From positions 9,026,001 through 9,090,000 of the forward strand of contig JAEMBT020000002.1 in the NCBI GenBank assembly GCA_018873245.2: a stretch of DNA of 64,000 nucleotides, read 5' to 3'. Below the pieces are notes generated by a model. It saw only the letters and a program-made list of their open reading frames with translations. It was not told where the DNA came from and did not search any database. The DNA is from Archegozetes longisetosus. Taxonomy: Eukaryota > Arthropoda > Arachnida > Sarcoptiformes > Trhypochthoniidae. The translations under genes were made by a program, and so were the position numbers. Shown here one piece after another: positions 1 through 13,005 of this stretch (the stretch's first letter is position 1; the number at the start of each line of letters is the position of its first letter).

Positions 1-144
1 GTGGAAGAAGCGTTTCGTTACATGTCTAGTGGCAAACATGTCGGAAAAGTTATATTAAAATTAAGAGACAGAGTCAGGGAAAGTAGTGTCACCTGAAAAA
101 ATTACTGGTGAGAGCACTTCCACGAACAGCTCTTCACCCCTGAA

Positions 145-1126
<982 letters not shown>

Positions 1127-1383
1127 TAATCAATGGAAAGACAGAGTTCAGCGTTTGACTGAAATTTTTATTGAAAATTTTTAAAGCTAATCAAGTTCTT
1201 TATTATGTGCAGTTTTTCTTTGCACTTCGTTCAAATCAATTCGAATGTAGAACAAATTTTTGAAAACAATGTATTGAAGAAAAGAAACAAAGTTTATGCC
1301 CTTTTACCTTTAAAATACAAACAAACAAATCTAAACCTGACTTCATTTTCGAGAGTAAATAAGTTGATTAACCATTTATATTC

Positions 1384-1811
1384 TTAATCTTTCTTCTGAG
1401 CCAACGATTGAACTGAATGGTCGTATTTATCTTTTAAACCTGTCAATAAAACCTTGAAGTTGTTCAATGATTTCATAAGCGAACAAATTTGACAAATAAT
1501 TTCGGAGACATTAATCTCTGTTTGATTTAAGTTTGTTTCTGCAATAAATATATTATTTGTGTTAGTTTTTCGTCTTTCATCTTAAATGAAGTCATCCCTT
1601 TGCCAACGATCAGAGCTTTGATAACATTTGCGGCATTGAGGATAGCGTTAGTGTCATATTGTTTGCAATAGTCTTGTAATAGGGTTGGAATAAGTATTTC
1701 GTTATTTACTGAATCTATTCATATCAATGTCTGAATAATTGTTGATAAGAGTGATTCGTCTGAATATTCGGCGTTCATCTTAACAATTTGTGGTCCCTCA
1801 GCATCAGACAT
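1384..1811 (-). pseudogene. Unidentified protein-coding remnant, copy 1
   Basis: On the minus strand this encodes a protein of about 145 residues starting MSDAEGPQIVKMNAEYSDES, paralogous to 26,484-26,911. It looks broken in this copy. The composition is mostly helical and hydrophilic, without signal peptide or membrane segment. I recognise no family. Conservation of the frame between copies shows it was once coding. Host or virus-derived origin is open. Confidence 0.55.
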
Positions 1812-2007
1812 CCCTTAATATATAGACCTTATCTCCAGTTACCAGAAATAAAAAATGATTTTGAAATTAGTGTGACTCAAACGAACTCATGCAAAATATT
1901 GTTATGGGTGCTCTCATTTCAAATTGACGTAGTTTGCAGTAACTGTTAGGCCTTAAACAAAAGCTATTGTAACACGTGTGACTACAGATATATTACTGTT
2001 TCTGATA

Positions 2008-2710
2008 TACTAGAAGACATAAGTTTATACCCCAAATGTTTTGAAATTTTAGTTTTATGTAAAAATCTCACAATTTTTCAATAGTAATATAATATTTTAA
2101 ACTTCATTAAATTCGCTACAAATTATCATCATATATTTACAAAAAAATTATTACTTTCTATGCCATTAATTATTGTGTAAAAATTACTTTTACAAAAATT
2201 AAATAATCTATAAGACAGCAAAGCTTTTAATTAAGTTTTATATGTCGGTTTATAGAGGGATAAATATAATATTTAAATATTATAAGAATAAACTTTTAAA
2301 ACAATTTATTAAAGAAAATACCAGCTTCAAAACAGAAAATAGTCTACAGAAAGTCCATTGAAATAATGTTTGATGATCTGCATCTTCTTTAATAAATTGT
2401 TTTAAAAGTTTTTTCTTGCAATATTTAAATACTGTATTTATCCCTCTATAAACTGACATATAAATCGTAATTAGAAACTTTGTTGATTTATAGATTTTTT
2501 ACTTTTTGTAAAAGTCGTAATTTTTACAAAATCATCAATAACGTAGAAAGTAATAATTTTTTGTAAATATTTGACGAGAACTTGTGGCAAATTTGATGAA
2601 GTTTAAAATAGTATTCTAAAAATTTTATATTACTATTGAAAAATTTTTGAGATTTTTACATAAAACTAAAATCTCAAAACATGTGGGGTATAAACTTATG
2701 TCCTCTAGTG
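2008..2710. mobile_element. 703-bp hairpin MITE, Tc1/mariner-type (TA duplication)
   Basis: Two arms of about 320 bp form an inverted repeat over nearly the whole length. Ends read TACTAGAAGACATAAG on the left and, reverse-complemented, CACTAGAGGACATAAG on the right. TA flanks both sides (2006-2007 and 2711-2712). The paralogous sequence near 27,100 has a single TA at exactly this position and no insert, which proves both boundaries. No protein is encoded. A transcript would fold into a long hairpin. Confidence 0.92.
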
Positions 2711-3323
2711 TATTTCTAGGAATACTATGAGCTCTGATTTTAATATGAGTAAAATCTATTAATAAGAAAATAACCTTCAAACTCATTTGAAGTAACAAAT
2801 ATCTAAATGAATTTAGTCACAACTATCTCAATAAATGCTTTACTTATTCTACTTAAATATTATACTTTTATTCGATAATGGAGTGTTTCGCTTCAAAACT
2901 TAATGAAATAAACTTAAGTGCAAATCCAATATAATGCAATGCAGCAATGCTTATATTAAAAAGTTTAATGAATTTAGTCATTTGATGTCATTGAAAAGTA
3001 TATGCATTAAGTTATGGATTAGACTCGTAAACTCCAATCTTAAGTGAAGCCATCCCCAAGAATGCCATCTCATATTTTAACTTTAACAACTTTAATAATT
3101 TTCACATTTTATAAATCACTACAAGACTGATGTAAACTCCTAAACAAAATTCCACGCTATTAGAAACCTATTGATAATATATCTCAACTTAGAAAACCTA
3201 GATAAGAGTTTCTCAGTTCTCTTATCAAAAATGGTCTAAATAAGGCGAGTGCATATTAATAAGAGTTTACTGTGCACTTTTTGCTATCAAAATAAATACA
3301 TTTTATACGAATTTTTTGTGAAA

Positions 3324-3600
3324 ATGGAGTTCCTCAACAACACTCAGAGAGCTAGTGGTCAGTCGCTCACTGAACATGGGAAGATTATGATTATTTATTT
3401 CTTGGATCGTAGAGAGCCTTTAAAAGAAATTGCTCGTGAGATCAGTAAAGATTTGGTTCACGAAGTTTTACACTATCGGGTGGAAGAAAGTGCCACAGCG
3501 AACAGGTCGTCCACGCATAACAAGTCATGAGGATTGGAATATACTCTTATCAGCTACAGAAGACTCTTATCCAATAACTTAAGCAAATCATAGAGCAAAC
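3324..3600 (+). pseudogene. Tc1-like transposase, N-terminal helix-turn-helix fragment
   Basis: The frame from 3324 reads MEFLNNTQRASGQSLTEHGK, then the conserved Tc1 stretch IIYFLDRREPLKEIAREISK. After a shift it continues with GRPRITSHEDWNILLSATED, the second DNA-binding half and linker of Tc1 transposases. The DDE catalytic part does not follow here. A separate Tc1 catalytic fragment lies at 5050-5240 and may belong to the same dead element or to another. Confidence 0.7.
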
Positions 3601-4631
3601 TGGTATCGAGATCCCTCTTCAAACATATTGGAAGGGTTTGATAGAAAATAAATTATTTTATAATATGGCTAAACAAAGATCACAATCATATACTACTATA
3701 TTTAGTTTCAGACTCAAAAAGTCGTCGAACGCCATAGTATGGACCTTTTAATACTGATTGTGAATCTCCGGGGTAGATGTTTAAAAAGAAACGATAGAAA
3801 AATCTTATCAAACTCTTCAAAACTTTCTTATACTTTGCAATACCTGCATTAATATATTAATTTATAAGGATAGCAGTTTTCAGAGTTATATTCAGTAAAT
3901 TTATTTTTAGATTGAGTCGAATCACAGGGACAGTTTTCTGTATAAAAGATATGATTTTTCTTACATGGATGCAGACGCATACATTTTCCTTTACAGTTAC
4001 GGATGTTATGACTTTAATTAGATGTTATTTCTCGAGCTCTTTGTTTACTTTTAGAGACAGAGGTTCCTGAATCATAAAAAGTTAAAGTATTATAAGAACT
4101 AACATTTTGTATAAGTATTATATATTTGAGCAAATCTTTAATATCAAATTTATTTTTCTTGATTTTTATATAATCATTGTATGCATTTGTAGCTCTTGAA
4201 AGTCAATTTTTTCTACTGCAGTATAAGTTTTAAATAAGTTTGTTTTCATACGAAAATTTTCAGAAAAGTGATCAGTTGTAGTAAAAACACCATTTTTGGA
4301 AAATGTAGTTTTCCTAATGTGAGACAATTGATTGACGTTATTAGCCAAAAAGTTTTCGAAAATTTTTATAGTCTTTGACTAAAACTGTTAGTTTTCCACC
4401 ATTTTGTAATTCGTCTGTGGAAGTTCGTCAGTTGGGCCTAGGGTCATAGGAACTTGTTCTAGGTCCATCAAACTTTACAGTTACGTAGCACTCCACAGTC
4501 TGATTATGATTACACCTCATACATGACCCTGGGTTTAAACATCAAGGTACTTACAGGGATCAAACAGTAAAAGTGGACCTAAGTCTTCAAGACCTTACCC
4601 GATCCCAACCAATATTAAACTTCCTCTTTCA
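3601..4631. other. Gene-free stretch with decayed repeat DNA
   Basis: No supportable gene. On the minus strand, 3895-4080 has a short cysteine-rich stretch (two CxC-like clusters) that resembles the metal-binding tail of some integrase- or transposase-type proteins. It is too short and decayed to assign to a family, and I treat it as a fossil. Confidence 0.3.
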
Positions 4632-4733
4632 GCTAATGTGGCTGGATTTATTGCCATTGTGTGACTTTATAAACTGATTGAAAAATAGTCAACGCGAGTT
4701 TGTTCTGAGAGCAATAAATCCAACCACATTAGC
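4632..4733. repeat. Short inverted repeat (possible MITE remnant)
   Basis: Arms at 4632-4654 and 4711-4733 are inverted copies with one mismatch (core GCTAATGTGGCTGGATTTAT), separated by 56 bp. No clear target duplication was found, so it could be a solo hairpin or the ends of a very small MITE. Confidence 0.5.
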
Positions 4734-5049
4734 AGAAAAATTTTCACTCGTTCCGAATAATTTTATTACTATTTTATAAATATTCAAATTAAATTAGTTT
4801 TGCTTTTAATTTATATTAATTTTATAACTTAATTAAGGAATTGTTTGATTGAACTCTTAATACGGATTCTGTTGTGTGTATTGTCTGTTTTTTAAGCTAT
4901 GAGTGAATCAAATTATTTTGAAATTGGAATCACTAAAAGTTATAACTGTAGAAAAACATAGAGGTCACTAATCTATTTCTTACAATAGAATTTGACTTAA
5001 ATATAATATAAAGTTAATATTAACCACAACTAACAGGTCCAATTAAAGT

Positions 5050-5245
5050 GCGAAATCTACAATTCAGTTATTGGGAATTTTCAAGTTGGTATTAAACTAT
5101 GTAGACGAGTCAACATTTCAATCAGGCGAGGCCTATCAAAAGTTGGTAAGGAGACCACAGGAGTGTGTTTATGAGGACCAGTATATTCAACCAGTCAACA
5201 AGTCCGGCGGAAAGTCACTATCCGACATGATCTCTCCTCAAGAGG
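5050..5245 (+). pseudogene. Tc1-like transposase, catalytic-domain fragment
   Basis: The frame contains VDESTFQSGE, then LVRRPQECVYEDQYIQPV and KSGGKSL. These correspond to the second catalytic Asp region (SDESxF), the RP(G/Q)E segment and the VKxGGGS segment of Tc1/mariner transposases. Residues on both sides are lost. Decayed and non-functional. Confidence 0.65.
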
Positions 5246-5449
5246 CTTATCAAGTCTCCTTTATTCGTAAAAACTCCCCCTTTTATATATGTATTGAACT
5301 TTATTACGATACAGTTCAATGAATGACCAGTTAGTGTTGAACTGACTGGATTACGCGAGGAGTTGACGTTTTGTCCCCGTCAGTAATGAATCGTAGTGAT
5401 GAATGCCCTTTAGTAAAATATTGAATTATGAATATTTTTCATTTTTACG

Positions 5450-5562
5450 GAATGTACGGGTTTATTACGGGTAACCCGCTTACAAATCCTGACGGGTACG
5501 GGTTGGGTTGGGTTAGAGAAGAAAATTCACGGGTCGGGTTGGGTTTGAAAATTTAGCTTATG
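5450..5562. repeat. GGGT/ACGGGT-rich low-complexity tract
   Basis: Repeated ACGGGT and GGGTT units (for example GGGTACGGGTTGGGTTGGG) stand out in AT-rich surroundings. It may be a degenerate microsatellite or the subterminal part of a decayed transposon. Confidence 0.45.
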
Positions 5563-6521
5563 TTCGAGCTCTACCTCAGACTAACTTCTAAGTCTCAGTT
5601 CTAGTGTTTTGATTATACAATAAAATATTATCAATAAATATACATATAACATTGTTTTAAAAAATTAAAAATTTGCTTCGCAACAAAAATTGTTTATATA
5701 TTTATAAAATTATCTTTAAGCCATTTGTAATGCTCTAAAAAGTCACATGTTTAAACTACCGTTAAAGAGTATAATGCAATACTGAGGAACTAAGAGGTTA
5801 ACTCGAGCTTTAGCTCTTAGCCTTAGTCTACTAAAAGTCCCTTAGCTTTAAGTTTTAGTCTGAGCCAAATTTTTTAGTCTTAGATTTTAGCTTTAGCTCG
5901 ATTAACCTATCAGATTAAAGGTTAGCGCGTTATAATGTCCATCTTTAATTATTTGGTTTCGTAATAGGACAATGCATTGAAAATAATATAAAATACGAAT
6001 AATCCTGCAAATTTAGAAAGAATTCAAATTTCATACTTTGTAGCTTTTGCCTACAAAAGATTATGCAATCTACACACTTATAGTGTGACTTAGAAGCAGC
6101 TTTTCATTCAACGAATTAGCACAAATACTGGCATTGGCTGGCATCATAGTAAATTTAATAAGACTCTTTGAATTAATTCACTAGCTGGATATCCTTTTCC
6201 TAATTTACTTGTGTATACCATAAAAATCAATGTATCAATTGTTATAATATCTACAATCATGTAATATGAACAACCCATTGTTTGTTTTGTTTTACATCAT
6301 TTTGTCGGCAAAACTAGTTCATCATATTGCCTACAATGTAATTGGTCGAAATTTTGTTGAGAAAATTTAGGAGCTACCCCTTTCCTTAGTTAGCAAACGT
6401 TTCACATATAGTTTTTAAGGCTCATAGATGTCTTATTTTCTGATTCAGAAACAAACATTTAAATCTTTGTTCACTTATGTAAAATTTGTGTTAATTTTTT
6501 AAATTGAAATTTTTTTTAAAG
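5563..6521. other. Gene-free AT-rich stretch
   Basis: No coding frame with recognisable content. Bases 5805-5915 contain degenerate TTAG/CTTAG units (TAGCTCTTAGCCTTAGTC). The last roughly 100 bp are the 5' flank shared with the inverted copy near 29.1 kb. Confidence 0.4.
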
Positions 6522-7245
6522 ATGTCTAAACCAAAATTAAGCGATAGACTCATAGAATCCGGGGAACAATTGTTCGTTAAATTCTTCAATAGTTCGTATG
6601 TTTTGAAGCTGTTGATGAATGGAACGGGTTTTGACGACCCGAACGCTATCGCCTCACAAATCTGTAAAGACGGAAATGATTTTGTTGAGTTTGTTCCAGA
6701 AGTATTGAAACTAGCGATTGATAGAACTGATTCTCAAGAAGAAAAGGCTGTATTTGAGAAATTAATTGTTAACTTACCTCGTGCTTGGAACAAATGAATG
6801 GAAAAATTCAACAATAATTTTGGACCTTTGGATGAGGAGTATATTAGACAACCAATGACCCAAACTATTTGGTCACATAAGCAGCATGTGCTGAGAGAGT
6901 CAACAATTGGATCTCTACTACAAGTATTGGTAGTATTGCTTCCATCAGTTTTGCTTTCATTCAAAATTAATGATTATGTTAAGAATAATCCCAGCTTTAA
7001 GCCTAGCCGTTATTTCGATGTCTTATCATTTGAAGAATTGAGAGAATTCGTCTCAATATTGAAGTCTATGATCGATTCGAGGGATAATATTTCGACCGAA
7101 CAAGAGTTACATCTTTGCGAACTATTCAAACGCAGTCTTGTATTCAAAATAATGTCAATCGAAAACGCTGTGAAAGGACTGAGAGGACCCTATGACTGGT
7201 AAACTTCGGCATCAAGTACGCTCTTAACGATAAAAAATTTGAAAG
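6522..7245 (+). pseudogene. Unidentified protein-coding remnant, second family, copy 1
   Basis: Frames starting at MSKPKLSDRLIESGEQLFVK and MEKFNNNFGPLDEEYIRQPM belong to one former gene, paralogous in inverted orientation to 28,216-29,040. A hydrophobic stretch (LLQVLVVLLPSVLLSF) is the only notable feature. No catalytic motif or known domain was seen. The gene looks broken, and a MITE (7246-7701) sits in its 3' part. I cannot say whether it is a lineage-specific host gene or an old captured sequence. Confidence 0.5.
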
Positions 7246-7701
7246 TAGTGTCGATTTCGCTTCAAATTTTTGAATTCAGTTCTGTTCCTATTATATTTTT
7301 TAAAAATTTCTATTCTGTTCCGTTTCAATACCGTTGTATTTCTATACCGTTCCTTAAGAAAACTTTTAATCGATTCCAACACTTTCGATTAAGATACTAA
7401 TGATTTGATGTATTTTTAAAACATTGCCTCAAATTATTGCAACCCTCTAATATAGCATTCATTTATTGTTCGTATAATTTGAAACCTAAAATCAATTGTT
7501 TAATTCTTTCCCTCATTTTGTAAAGCGTTACTGTGTTGAACATTTTTCGATGACTTAATGCTAGAATTACTTAAGTTCCGTTTCTATTCCGTTCTCTTTA
7601 AATATTTTAAATTTCGTCTCCATCCTATTCCGTTCTTTTAAGAAATTTTGATGCCGTTTTATTTCAGTTCCAGTCCCGCTCCAGGAACGGAACCAACACT
7701 A
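7246..7701. mobile_element. 456-bp hAT-like MITE with GTTCCG subterminal repeats
   Basis: Ends are TAGTGTCGATTTCG and, reverse-complemented, TAGTGTTGGTTCCG (11 of 14 match). Flanks are TTTGAAAG (7238-7245) and TCTGAAAT (7702-7709). The inverted paralog at 28,310-28,317 holds the empty site TCTGAAAG, which confirms an 8-bp duplication that has since mutated. Many ATTCCGTTC-type motifs fill both subterminal zones, as in hAT elements where the transposase binds repeated sites. No coding capacity. Confidence 0.85.
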
Positions 7702-7997
7702 TCTGAAATTCAGTCATATTTTAATATGAACTAATTGTACAAAACCTCAATAGTATTGAATAAAAATGTTAATTTTAGTATTAAATTCAGAGTAATTATG
7801 TTTCTAATCGCTACCAACTTGATTATATGATTCTGTTTATTTAATAAACAATTTTCTAAATATTCAATTGTTTGATTTGAATAAGGTAAGATTTCTTCAA
7901 ATTATATATGATTTTGAGAAAATTTAGTTTTAAAGACAAAATTAATTTACAAGTGGACTCTCAGAAATTCCACGCTATCAATAACATAAATTATCTG

Positions 7998-9082
7998 GGT
8001 CGATTCCTAGCATTCCGGAATGAGGGTGTTCCAATGGTTCCACACCCATGTATAGTATATCGTTGGATTCAGCTCAATGAACTGAGTTCGTCGATACCAT
8101 ACTTGATCCAATCACGTGACCCTCCTTGACCTTCAACCCCCTATACCCGCCTTCGTCCGCTCCACCACCACATGTAGTATATCGTTTGAAAGGTCTTGTG
8201 CACTAGATCAAATTTGTCTTTGGACATAACTCGCTATCTCATGCAGGAAAGCCGCTATAAGGCAAAAACTGTATCCCTACCCCATTAATAGATAATAGTG
8301 CTCCGCAAGAGCAGAGTCGATTTCAGCGATTTATCAAATCGACTCAAACTTTCGAGTTGAAATCTCTAGAATATTCCATAGCTTTATAGAATATTACTAT
8401 TCCAACTTAAGGACGGAAAAATAGAGCGATATCTAACGTACTATATCTTGAATCGTTTATCATAGATATGTTTCACTGTATTTTATTCCGCTAAAACTCT
8501 AGTTGTATTTCATGTTTTAAGAGTTAGATATCGCTCTATTTTTTCCGTCCTTAAGTTGGAATAGTAATACTCTTCAAGTTTCTAAAATGCTCTAGAAAGT
8601 TCCAGAATGTTGAAATCATAGAACATTTTACAGCTCTAAATGAATTGAAATCCCTCAAATCTATTTGAGTCATACTAGGACTCGACTAGACTGCGTTCGA
8701 GTCAAAACTTCTAGAGATTTGAACTCGAAAATTTGAGTCGATTTGACAAATCGCTGAAATCGACTCGACTCTTGCGGAGCACTATTATCTATTAATGGGG
8801 TAGGGATACAGTTTTTGCCTTATAGCGGCTTTCCTGCATGAGATAGCGAGTTATGTCCAAAGACAAATTTGATCTAGTGCACAAGACCTTTCAAACGATA
8901 TACTACATGTGGTGGTGGAGCGGACGAAGGCGGGTATAGGGGGTTGAAGGTCAAGGAGGGTCACGTGATTGGATCAAGTATGGTATCAACGAACTCAGTT
9001 CATTGAGCTGAATCCAACGATATACTATACATGGGTGTGGAACCATTGGAACACCCTCATTCCTGAATGCTAGGAATCGACC
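7998..9082. mobile_element. 1,085-bp near-palindromic element, 8-bp duplication, GG ends
   Basis: The outer roughly 350 bp of each arm are almost perfect inverted copies, starting GGTCGATTCCTAGCATTCC. Flanks are an exact 8-bp duplication ATTATCTG (7990-7997 and 9083-9090). An inner inverted pair holds GATATCGCTCTATTTT-type sequence near 8415-8440 and 8520-8560. The right arm has roughly 150 bp not mirrored on the left. GG-starting ends with an 8-bp duplication fit Merlin-like or related foldback elements, but no transposase is present to prove it. The near-identical arms imply recent insertion or homogenisation. Confidence 0.88.
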
Positions 9083-9090
9083 ATTATCTG

Positions 9091-10916
9091 TTACTATTAT
9101 CAGTTCTTTTCTTACCGACTATTATCATTTTTTGATCAAGAACGACAAAAATTAAATTCTGTAAAAAAATCGTTACACACAAAAGCTGATTATTTAAATA
9201 GAAATTAAACAAATATAAATTTATATCAATAACTTGTATAATAACGTTTGAAATGACGGATTCTTGCAAACGACGAAGCATTGAAATAAATCATGAGGAA
9301 AATTATTTTCGAATCTGAATTCGTTCCACACTTCTGCTATTTAGATCCATAATTCGTATTCAGATTTGTAAATTCCATAGTCTGCGACTTCGAACTTCGC
9401 TTTTGGCCACACACTCTCAATCTGGTTAAAATTTGGAACCGTGGAGGTGTTGGTAGTACTTCCAACGAGTCGAACAAGTTTGGGCAATTTGACGAATCTA
9501 TTGAAATTTTCAAGTCCAAATCGCTAAAAGATCCGACTCGCACGAGGTGAGTCTGACCGAGCCGATTCCAGATCGAGTATGAAAGATATGTATCAATCCG
9601 CACATTATTTGCCAGATGCTTAAAGTTTGCCTATAAATATTTTAACAATGTCAATCAGTGATTAACGTTATTATTGTGGATCTGTCCACAAAATATGTTT
9701 TACCAACAAGATTATTAAGACAGTATTCAGGAAAGGAAATGAAATGCTCTGATACCTCACACATAATTTGCGAATAAATGCATAGTTTAATCATTAGTCT
9801 TATATTGCTATAAAACTTTTGATTTAGTTATGAAATATTGCTTTGACTGAACATGTACTATGATCGACTCCGCACCTTTTCGCATAATTGAAGTTATATT
9901 AAATTCATTAAATATTATATTCGATAACTATTTTATTTAAATAATAGATTTAATATACTCTATTTATCGTTATAAATTTGGCATTTTTCGATATTTCGTG
10001 TTTGAATTGGTTTTTAAACGACTAATTGATTTTATTTTATTACTCTTTTGTTGGACTCATATATCAGGTAATTATTAAGTTATTTTAAAACTTAATATGT
10101 TTTAGCAAACGCTTTTAGTGCTTTCATTTCAATTCATTTCAGTTCCTATAAGTATTCATTTGTAATATTTTGTCAAATTCTGCTCAATTTGGCGATTATT
10201 TTTTATTTTTTCCCAAGAAAATATTACTGATGTGTTAGTACATAGAACATTCGTTGAATATAACCAAGTTCAAGGTTGAGATGACTCGAATGCAAAATTG
10301 AAGAATTTTTCAGATCAATAACTAGAATACTCTGCAGTTCGGAGAGTTACTTCTAGTTTAGAGATCGTCAAAAGTTTTAGAAAGTTTGTAACACTTATTC
10401 ATTCCATATACTATTCAAATCTTGTTTCTATCATCACTTTAACTATCATTTAATTAAACAAATAATAATCTCATATCTATTTCATCTAAACCTTGAACTT
10501 ATTTCGTTTGTAAAATAGTAATTAATCTACAGAGTATATAAGACAGCAGTGATACAAAAGTTTTTCAAATTTACTCGTAACAAATCGTTACAAAATTAAA
10601 TATGGTTTTCAATTTGAAGTCCCTTAATTTTATAAATTCTTCTGCATCTCTGAGGTCATGATTCCAACGCCTTTATAACATGCTCATGTGGAAGAGAACC
10701 CATTCTTGATTAAGAGTTCTTTTAACACGGCCTTCGTTTAAACAAAAATCTGTAACATTATTAACACAAATATCTTCAACTTATTGATAAATCTCTATAT
10801 TAGACCCGCTGTAGCCTGCTTTTTACCACCCATTTCTAATTAAAGGTTGAAACTGTATTGAATTTAGTTGATCATATGCTAATCAATTTATGCTAAAAAC
10901 ATTTATTTTTAATGCA
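9091..10916. other. Gene-free AT-rich stretch
   Basis: I see no gene. A minus-strand frame at 9337-9603 has somewhat higher GC than its surroundings but no recognisable protein. Confidence 0.4.
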
Positions 10917-10924
10917 ATTTATTA

Positions 10925-12831
10925 ATAAAGACACTATTTTCCGGATTAAGAAACGGCGATTTTCGGGAGGGATCCGGGAGTAAAAAGGATAACTCCGGGG
11001 ATTACTTCGGGAGTATAAAATTTAATTTCTATTGAAATAGGGCAAACTAAGTTCAAATTACAAATTCAATAAGCTGTAATACTATTAGTTACTAGGAAAA
11101 ACTATTAAAGTTTAACATAATTAATTTTTCAGTGTTATTTTCTGATAATTTGTGTCTTCGATCAGTTAATACTGATTTGTAGGCTGAGAAAGATCTTTCG
11201 ACCTCAACCGAAACTAGAGGTGCACAGTAAAATTAAGTAAATCTGGATTTTATTCAAACAATTTTTCAGCTTATCGAGTGCGAAATCAGTTAATCACGTC
11301 TTAACCTCTTCTAAAATATTCAACTACTAATTAATTGTTGATTCCAAGCTTTTAATTTTTTTTTCGGTAAAACACGAAATGCATGAATACTAAGTAGCTG
11401 ATTTTAAAGATTATAATTTCTGAATAATTGTTTTACATCTTTAATTGCTTTCGCTTTCGAATCTTTTTTCATTTCATTTATGAGCTTACATATTGTATCA
11501 AAATTATTCAAATAACACAAAGCTGATTCCAGCCAACTCCCCCATCGAGTCCAACAGGTTTAGGTGATAGTTTTATGTTATAAGTTGACTTGAAGTGTTG
11601 CCGTCTTAGAGATTTTCTCAAAATTTTTCATGGACGCTATGAATGTGTCAGCTAATTGATTTTGATCGCGAATGCATTCACTGACTCGATGTAAAGCATG
11701 TGCTAAACAAGTTGCATGGTTTAAATTTGGGTACAATTTTTTGCGTGTGACATTGCTTTAACCATAGTCGAAGCCTGATCTGAGACAACGAGTAAAACAC
11801 GATCATATTGAATGATGCCTGGCCAAAGAGTTTGGCATGGATTTCTTAAGCTTGAATGATTACTGAGTGATTTACAATTTCTAAGAATTGAGTTGATATC
11901 AACGTTATCTTTGAGAGATTTCCATCTAATTTTCCAAGAACATTGAAGACAACGATTAAGCGTGTCCATTGTGTCATCGATGATGAAATAAACTTTATTC
12001 TCTCCAATCTCTTGATGAATTCTTAATATTTTGCATTATAAATGTACATAATTTTGGCGTAATGTGCTTGGATGTGGAATACTTTGTATTGTGTAATTGA
12101 AAGAAAACTTTCCAGAAATGGATTTTTCAATTTTTCTAAAGAGATATTTGCCACGATGAATGCTTCTGCTAATTCACATGAAAATTTATCAACATCACTA
12201 TTTTTGTAGTAATTCCTTCGAAAACATTCACGAGTGAAGTTTGCTTTGATTTATTTTTCGACTTTTCTCTTTGATGTTTTGCTGTTTTGATGTGATCATT
12301 AACTTTGTTTTTTGCCATGTTTGTGATAAAATTTAACAATTACTAAACAAACTTTACACATTAATTTTCCGCCACTTATATAAAAATCTTTATCATTTAT
12401 AATAACTGATTTCATCGTACTCAATATTTCTTGACCTACTTTAGGAATTTTAACTTCAATTGATATTGATTAAATATTGATTGAATGAAATGACAAAACA
12501 AGACAGAAAAATTTTAATATCCAAATCTATTCAAGACTGAGAGTGAAATAAACACATTGAAAATGATCTCTTTTCTAATCTGATCAGAATTCCTCAATTT
12601 GTGACTCATCTTACTCGGAAATAAAACAAGTTTTTGAGAGTAAAGTAGGGAAAATCGGGGCTTAAGTAATAAATCCGGAAAAACCGGGAGGAAAAGCGAG
12701 AATTCGGGATCCTCGAGAGTAATATAATTACATAATATTAAGTATCAATGATTCATTAGATGTTTTTGACAATTTTCCCGCAATTCAACGCTTATTCTAA
12801 AATTCGGGGCTATTCCGTAAATAGCGTCTCT
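10925..12831 (-). mobile_element. 1.9-kb hAT transposon with decayed transposase
   Basis: The element is bounded by identical 8-bp flanks ATTTATTA (10,917-10,924 and 12,832-12,839). Imperfect inverted ends contain AGACACTATTTTCCGGA and, reverse-complemented, AGACGCTATTTACGGA. The ends are rich in CGGGA/CCGG motifs, unlike the surrounding DNA. A transposase remnant lies inside on the minus strand. The 8-bp duplication plus hAT transposase give the family. The copy is old and dead. Confidence 0.82.
11600..12345 (-). pseudogene. hAT transposase remnant (BED-like finger, DDE and insertion region)
   Basis: Reading the minus strand, a BED-type finger fragment (CKVC, later DHIKTAKHQREK) lies near 12,240-12,350. 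The frame at 11,721-11,969 ends VLLVVSDQASTMVKAMSHAK, which carries the catalytic Asp region. Next comes HATCLAHALHRVSECIR near 11,640-11,715, the well-known 'CxAHxLxxxxxxI' block of hAT transposases. Several frame changes and stops separate these blocks, so no full enzyme is made. Confidence 0.75.
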
Positions 12832-13005
12832 ATTTATTAGTTTATTAAGAAGGTATTGGCCAATATAACCATTATTATTTGCTACTATTACCAGATAGCT
12901 ATCGTTTAAAAGCAACCTTTTACTTATGCCTCAATCTTGTATTTCAAAATCCTCTTTGTGAGATATTGAGCTTTTTGTGACATTTGTTTCATAGTCAGTT
13001 GATTC

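Larger units (their letters stand above)
1181..3085. repeat. Left copy of the segmental duplication downstream of FAS
   Basis: From about 1181 the sequence matches 26,280 onward in the same orientation, interrupted here by a MITE at 2008-2710. The match runs to about 3085 (right copy about 28,060). In the right copy this DNA begins about 1 kb after the FAS stop; here it is joined directly to thioesterase sequence. The join sits at a short ATTGAAA-type microhomology, which suggests a deletion after duplication. It contains one copy of an unidentified gene remnant. Confidence 0.88.

Noticed and set aside
4166-4348. 60-residue minus-strand frame
   Set aside because: No recognisable motif, AT-driven composition and inside repeat DNA.
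9337-9603. 88-residue minus-strand frame with higher GC
   Set aside because: No domain, no splice continuation and no paralog; chance frame is the simpler view.
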